Positions 55,301 to 61,300 of a DNA stretch of 64,000 bases are shown here, piece after piece. Positions within the stretch are counted from its first letter, which is position 1. Every line of letters begins with the position of its first letter. The DNA comes from an uncultured Spartobacteria bacterium (lineage in GTDB: Bacteria > Verrucomicrobiota > Verrucomicrobiia > Chthoniobacterales > Chthoniobacteraceae). Both the position numbers and the translations under genes were made by a program. The notes under the pieces are model-generated. The model had not been told where the DNA came from. It saw nothing but the letters and a program-made list of their open reading frames with translations, and ran no database searches. The stretch covers positions 43,902-107,901 of the forward strand of contig CAIXGS010000048.1 in NCBI GenBank assembly GCA_903919125.1, written 5' to 3'.

Positions 55301-58300
55301 TTCGTCCCAGTGTCAATCCGTGCCGAACCACCGGTAAGCGGCGCGATGCCGGAAGAAATGTCCGTCGTGATCCCCGCGCCATACTGGAAAACGCCGCCTT
55401 TGAAAGCCAGCGTGCCGCTCAAAGCCGACGCATTGCCCAACACCAACGTGCCGCCGCTCAAACTGAAAATTCCCGTGTAACCATTCCCCGATCCGCTAAG
55501 CGTCAGAGCGCCTATGTTCGCCTTTTCAACGGCACCAGCGCCGCTGAGGCTCCCAACAAAACTCGCCGCATCTGCCCGGTTAAAGCGCAACAAACTGCCG
55601 GAAGCAACGTCCACATTCGCCGCCGTCAACGCTCCCGCCGCAGCCAGTTCAAGCGTTCCCGCAGAAATACTGACCGCGCCGAGGAACGTGTTGGCTGCAT
55701 TCAACGTCAACTTGCCGCTGCCAAGCTTCACCAACCCCACCGTTCCATCTAACGCCGTGCCGTAGGCGACATTATTCCCGTTTGTATCGATGGCAAAATT
55801 ACTCGTACTCAAGCTGCCGGACATCCGACTGGAAAGGTCCGTTGTCACATTCAAGCCGTACTGCAAGGTGCCGCCCTTGAAAACCACACTCCCTAGAGTC
55901 CCGAGCGCAACAGCGTTACCCAAATTTACAATCCCACCAGTTAAAACAGTGGTGCCAGAATACGTGTTTGATCCACTCAAGACTAAAATACCAGCGTCTA
56001 CCTTTTCTAGCGAACCAGTCCCAGAAATTAAATTAGCAACGGTTTTGGAGGCTTCGGTAACAGAGATTTGCAGTGTGCCACTATTGGCAATTGGCGTGGC
56101 ACTGCCTGAGCCGATTTGCAGCGTGCCGCCTTGCGTCAAAACAGTCACAACTCCGCTATTTGCCGCAGAATAATTTGCCGCCAACACCAGACCCTCGATG
56201 GAAACAGTTCCAGTTTTCCCCGTGCCGCCCGCAACAATGCCTGTGCTAAAAGTCCCGCTGCTCAACCGCAACGTGGTAGTGCTCGCCGCTGGGTCTAGGA
56301 GAAGGACCGTACCGATCACCGGCGCGCCGCCAGGCAGTTGAACCCGACCAGCGGTGTACTGATAGCTGCCCGACGTGCCATAGGTGCCGCCTTTCGTCAG
56401 AATATCGAAAGTCACGCTCCCCCCAGATACAGAGAGGAAGCTGGTTCCGTCCCCGACCAATGTCCCGCTGGAAAGCTGAACGGTATCACCCAGGTAGGCG
56501 TTGAGGAAGGTGGGCTTTGTATCGTAATAAACGACACCGCCACCTTGGAGATAGAGCGTACCAGAAGCCACGCTTACAGACTTTAGCTCCAAGCTCTGGC
56601 TAGAGCCGCCGAGGACCAGGGTGTCTTGACCCGCGAAGCTCAAACTTGCGTTGCTCCCAAACGGATTGGTCGCTGCCAATGCGAGGTTGAGTGTCAACCC
56701 AGTGTCGAAATTAAGCGCACCATCCAGTTTTGCGGTTCCACTCAGGCTCAACGTAGAGGCGGAGAGCGTCGTGGAAATCATCGTGCTTCCGGCGCCCTTG
56801 AGGGATCCAGAGTAGGTCGAATTCAACGTGCCAAGGGCCAGATTCAACTTCGCACCCAAGCCAACGGTGACGCTAAGGGAACCACTCAACAGGTCAGTCG
56901 AGTTGAGCGAACCACTTGAAATGTTGACCTCCACGGTCTGCGGTATCTGTGAACTTAATACGAGGGTCCCAGTGCCCGACTTTAACAATGTGCCCTTGCC
57001 ACTGAGCGAGCCCGCAAAGCTTCCCGAGGTAACGTTCACTGTCCCAGTCCCTGCATCGCCTAGTGTAATGTTGCCGCCCGTCAGGTTACCCACCGAAACG
57101 CTTCCGCCTGTCAACGCCAGCGACCCCGCAGACATGAACGCTATCGACCCTCCGGAAGTCGCCGTCGCCTGCCCGCCGTTTAGCGTGCCCAGAATGACCA
57201 GGTTTGACGCTGTGACTGAGCCGCCACTGAGCGTCGGAATTTGCAGGCGCCCGCTGCCGGCAGAGATAGCGCCAGCGTTCACGGGGCTGTTGATCGTCGC
57301 GTTGCTCGCGAAACTAGTGGTGCCCAACCCACTAAGGCTACTCAAGGTGATGGTGCCAGTATTTGCGGTGAAGTTAGCGATGCTACTGTTAGACAACGTA
57401 CCCAAGGTGAGACCACTCCCCGAAACGAGCAACTGCCCAGCGTTAATCGTGAGCAAGGAGTTCTGCGAGTAATTCGCTGCACTCAATGTCCCAGCATTCA
57501 CGGTCACATTGCCCGTCAAGACTGAGCTCAAGATGAGCGAGTCGGTGCCTACTTTCACGAAAGAACCGCTGCCAGAAATGATGCCGGTAGAACTGCTGCC
57601 CGCAGACACAGTCAATGTGCCGTTCGAAGCCACCGCAACTATGCCGCCGTTAAGCGTCCCTATCGCGCTCGTGGTTCCGTTCAAATTGACGTTCCCGCCA
57701 CCGATCACGCCTAACGCCGCCGAGCCGCCGACCGTCAAAACGCCGCCGGTCACAGCGTTCGCCGCAGCCGCACCTGACACCACGACGGATCCTCCGCTCA
57801 ACGTGCCTGCTCCCAAAGTGGCCGCTGCTACGGTGCCGCCGCCCACGTTTGCCTGTAGGCTTCCTGCTACCGTGACACTTCCTGCTGAAATGCTGCCCGC
57901 GCTAATGGCAGCGTTGCCTGCAAAGTTGGTCGCGCCGTTCCCGGAAAGACTGCCCAAAGTGACTGTCCCCCCGTTAAATGCGGCGCTGCCCGAATTGCTC
58001 ACTGCGCCGTAAGTGCCTGCCGCAGAGATTGAGGCCTGCGCACCATTGTTCACGGTCAACTGACTCGCGGCCAAGTCCACCACGTTCAAAGTTCCAGCAT
58101 TGACCGAAACTTTGCCGGTGACCGCCAAGCCACCCACCGAATTCAAAGCGAGCACACCGCTGCCGTCCTTCACAAAAGAACCGCTCCCAGAGATGACGCT
58201 GTCCGAGCTGCCCGCGTTCACGGTCAACGTGCCGGTCGAAGCCACCGCCACTGTACCGCCGTTGAGGATGCTGATTGTGCCGCTGTTCAACGCCAAGTTC

Positions 58301-61300
58301 CCGCCGCTGACCTGATCCAACTTCGCCAAACCGCCCACCGACACATTTCCACCACTGACGAGATTCGCACTGACGCCACCAGCCACCGTAACCGAGCCAC
58401 CACTCAAAGTTCCCGCGGCCAAGCTGGCAGCCGAGACGATACCGCCTCCCACGTTTGCCTGCAACGAACCAACTGCGGCCACCGAACCACCCGAGATGCT
58501 GCCAGTGCTAATGCGCGCATTACCTGCAAAAGTTGTCGCACCAACCCCCGAAAGACTGCCCAAAGTGACTGTCCCTCCGTTAAAGGCGGCGATTCCCGAA
58601 TTACTTACCGCGCCATAAGAGCCGCTGTTGGAAACCGTCGCGCTCCCTGTCAGATCAATAGAAAGGGAGGCATTCGCATTAAGATCGGCAGCTTTGAGCG
58701 ACGCACCGCTCACCGTGATACTACTGGTGTTCGCCAATGCCCCAGTGCCCGCAGTCAAGGTGCCTGCGTTGACGGCCGTCGCGCCCGAGAAAGTGTTGCT
58801 ACCAGCAAGCGTCAAGTTACCCGAACCGGACTTCACCAAGCCGCCCGTGCCGGTCAACGAACCGGCAAACGTTACAGAATTCCCATTGGTGTCGATAGCC
58901 GCTGAACCGCCGCTCAAGGGTGCCATTCTTTGAGACACATCCGTTGTGACGCCATTTCCATACCGCAATAAGCCGCCAAGGAAAACGAGCGTTCCAGACG
59001 TCATGGCGGAGTTGCTGCCCAACACCAAAGTTCCTGCATACAACCCGTAAGTGCCCGTGAAACCGCTACCCGAACCCGTCAAAGTCAACGCCCCAGCACC
59101 AGCCTGCGCAAGGCTACCAGCACCCAAAAGGCTGCCTGAGTAGCTAGTGGCATCGTTACGCGCGAATAACAATCCCGCCCCAGCACTGATTGTCACACTC
59201 CCAGCCGAGAGTGAGCCCGCAGAAGCCAGAATTAGAATTCCGCCCTCCACTCCGACCCCGCCTGTAAATGTGTTTGCAGCAGTCAAAAGCAGGCTTCCAG
59301 AGCCCAATTTCCGCAATCCGCCCGACCCAGAGATGCTCGAACCAAACATCTCATCGTTGCCATTCGTATCAACCGCGACCGAGTTGGAGCCTGAAACGCT
59401 GCCAAATCGACTGGAAAGATCCGCAGTCACCGTCCCGAAATTCAGTATACCACCGCTAAACGCGATAGAACCCGTCCCAAGTGCAGCGGCATTTCCCAAC
59501 TTCAACACCCCAGCTGAAAGCGTCGACGTGCCGGAGTACGTATTCACGCCGGAGAGAACGAGTGTTCCGGCATCCAGCTTTTCCAAAGTGCCGTTTCCTG
59601 AAATTACATTAGCCACAGTCTTAGAGACGTCGGTGACAGAAATCTTCAGGGTGCCGGAGTTCGCGATGGCGGTCGGCGTCGCGGATGAGGTGCCTGTGAG
59701 AAGAGAGCCCGCGTTGGTAAGAATCGTCGTCACACCAGCGGAGTTAGCATAACTACCAGCATAAACCTGTCCTTCGACAGAGACTACGCCTTGGCCACTG
59801 GTACTTCCTGCGAGAATGGCCTGGGAGAACGTCCCAGACGCCAAACGAATCGTGGTGGTCGCAGTTTTAGGGTCCAACTTCAGCAGCGTGGCACTGACAG
59901 CCGTGCCCCCCGTGAGTTGTACACGCCCAGCGTAGAATTGGTAGGTGCCATTGCCTACACTCCCCCCCTGCGTAAGCGTATCGAAGCTGGCGCTCCCGCT
60001 AAGCACTACGTTTGTGCCAGACACGAGCAAGTTGGAGTCCGTCAGGAAGGACGGCTTGTTATCATAGTAAATCTTACCATTTCCCGAAAGATACAGCGAG
60101 CCGGAGACAAGGTTGAGTGAAGAGATATCCACTTCTTGAGTCGTCGACTGTCCAAGAATAAGGGATCCTCCGTTAAGAATAGTCAGACTCGTATTGGGGG
60201 CAAACGTACTTACCCCAGCATTAGCGAGATTCAGAGTGACGCCTGCGCTCGCAAGCGTGATCGAGCCAGAGAGGATAGCACTGCTTCCCAGTGTCAGCGT
60301 CGCGGGCGCGCTGCTGCTGAGCCTTAAAGCACTGGTTGCGTCCGACGCTGTCACTGTGCCGGAGAAAGTTCCGGTGGAAAGCGTGACACCCAACTGCGTA
60401 TTGGCTTCAAGCGTGATGCTGCGAGAGCCGGTGAGCAAGTTGCCCGCATTGAGCGTACCCGCCTGCAATTTGATTCCAACCGTATTATCCGGAACCGTAT
60501 TCAGGGTGAAAGCAGTGTTACCGCTTTTGTTTAAGGTACCAGTTCCCAAAAGCGTTCCCGAGAAGCTTCCGGTACTCACGGTTAGAGAGGCCGCATTACT
60601 GAGGGAAATCGTCCCGCCGTTGAGGGAGCCACTGAAATTAGCGGCGGCACCATTTAACGTAAGCGAGCCCGCCGTCATCGTCGACAACGTCGCAGAGGTG
60701 GTCGCCACGGCATTCCCTCCGTTCAAGGTACCGATCTCCAGCGCTGCTGCGGAAACAAAACCGCCCCCAAGCGTGTTTAGTTTCAAGCTATTCGTGGCGG
60801 TTACAGAACCTGCGCTCACTCCCGAACCATTGAGAATTGCACTGCCACTGAACCTGGTCTGACCAGCGCCGCTCAGACTGCCCAATGTTGTCGTTCCGGA
60901 GCCGGTAAACGCCACACTGCCCGCGTTAGCGACCGCTCCATAACTGCCACTGTTGGAAATCGTCGCGCTGCCCGAACCGCTGACAGTCAGAGATGCGGCC
61001 AACCCAAAATCCGCCGCACTCAAAGTCGCACCGTTGTTGACGACGATCGCGCTATTCCCAAGCGCACCAGTGCCCGTAGTCAGAATGCCTGAATTTACAG
61101 TGGTCGAACCGGTGTAGCTGTTCACCCCCGAAAGCGTCAGATTACCCGAGCCGCTTTTCACCAAAGAGCCCGCGCCAGTCAAACTGCCGGACTCCGTAGT
61201 AGCAGCGTCGTTGGCGAGAGTCAGTGTCACCGAACCTCCCGAGACGTTGTTCAATGATAAATTACCCGCAAGGCTCTTGAGCGTCGCCGCCGTCACCGTG

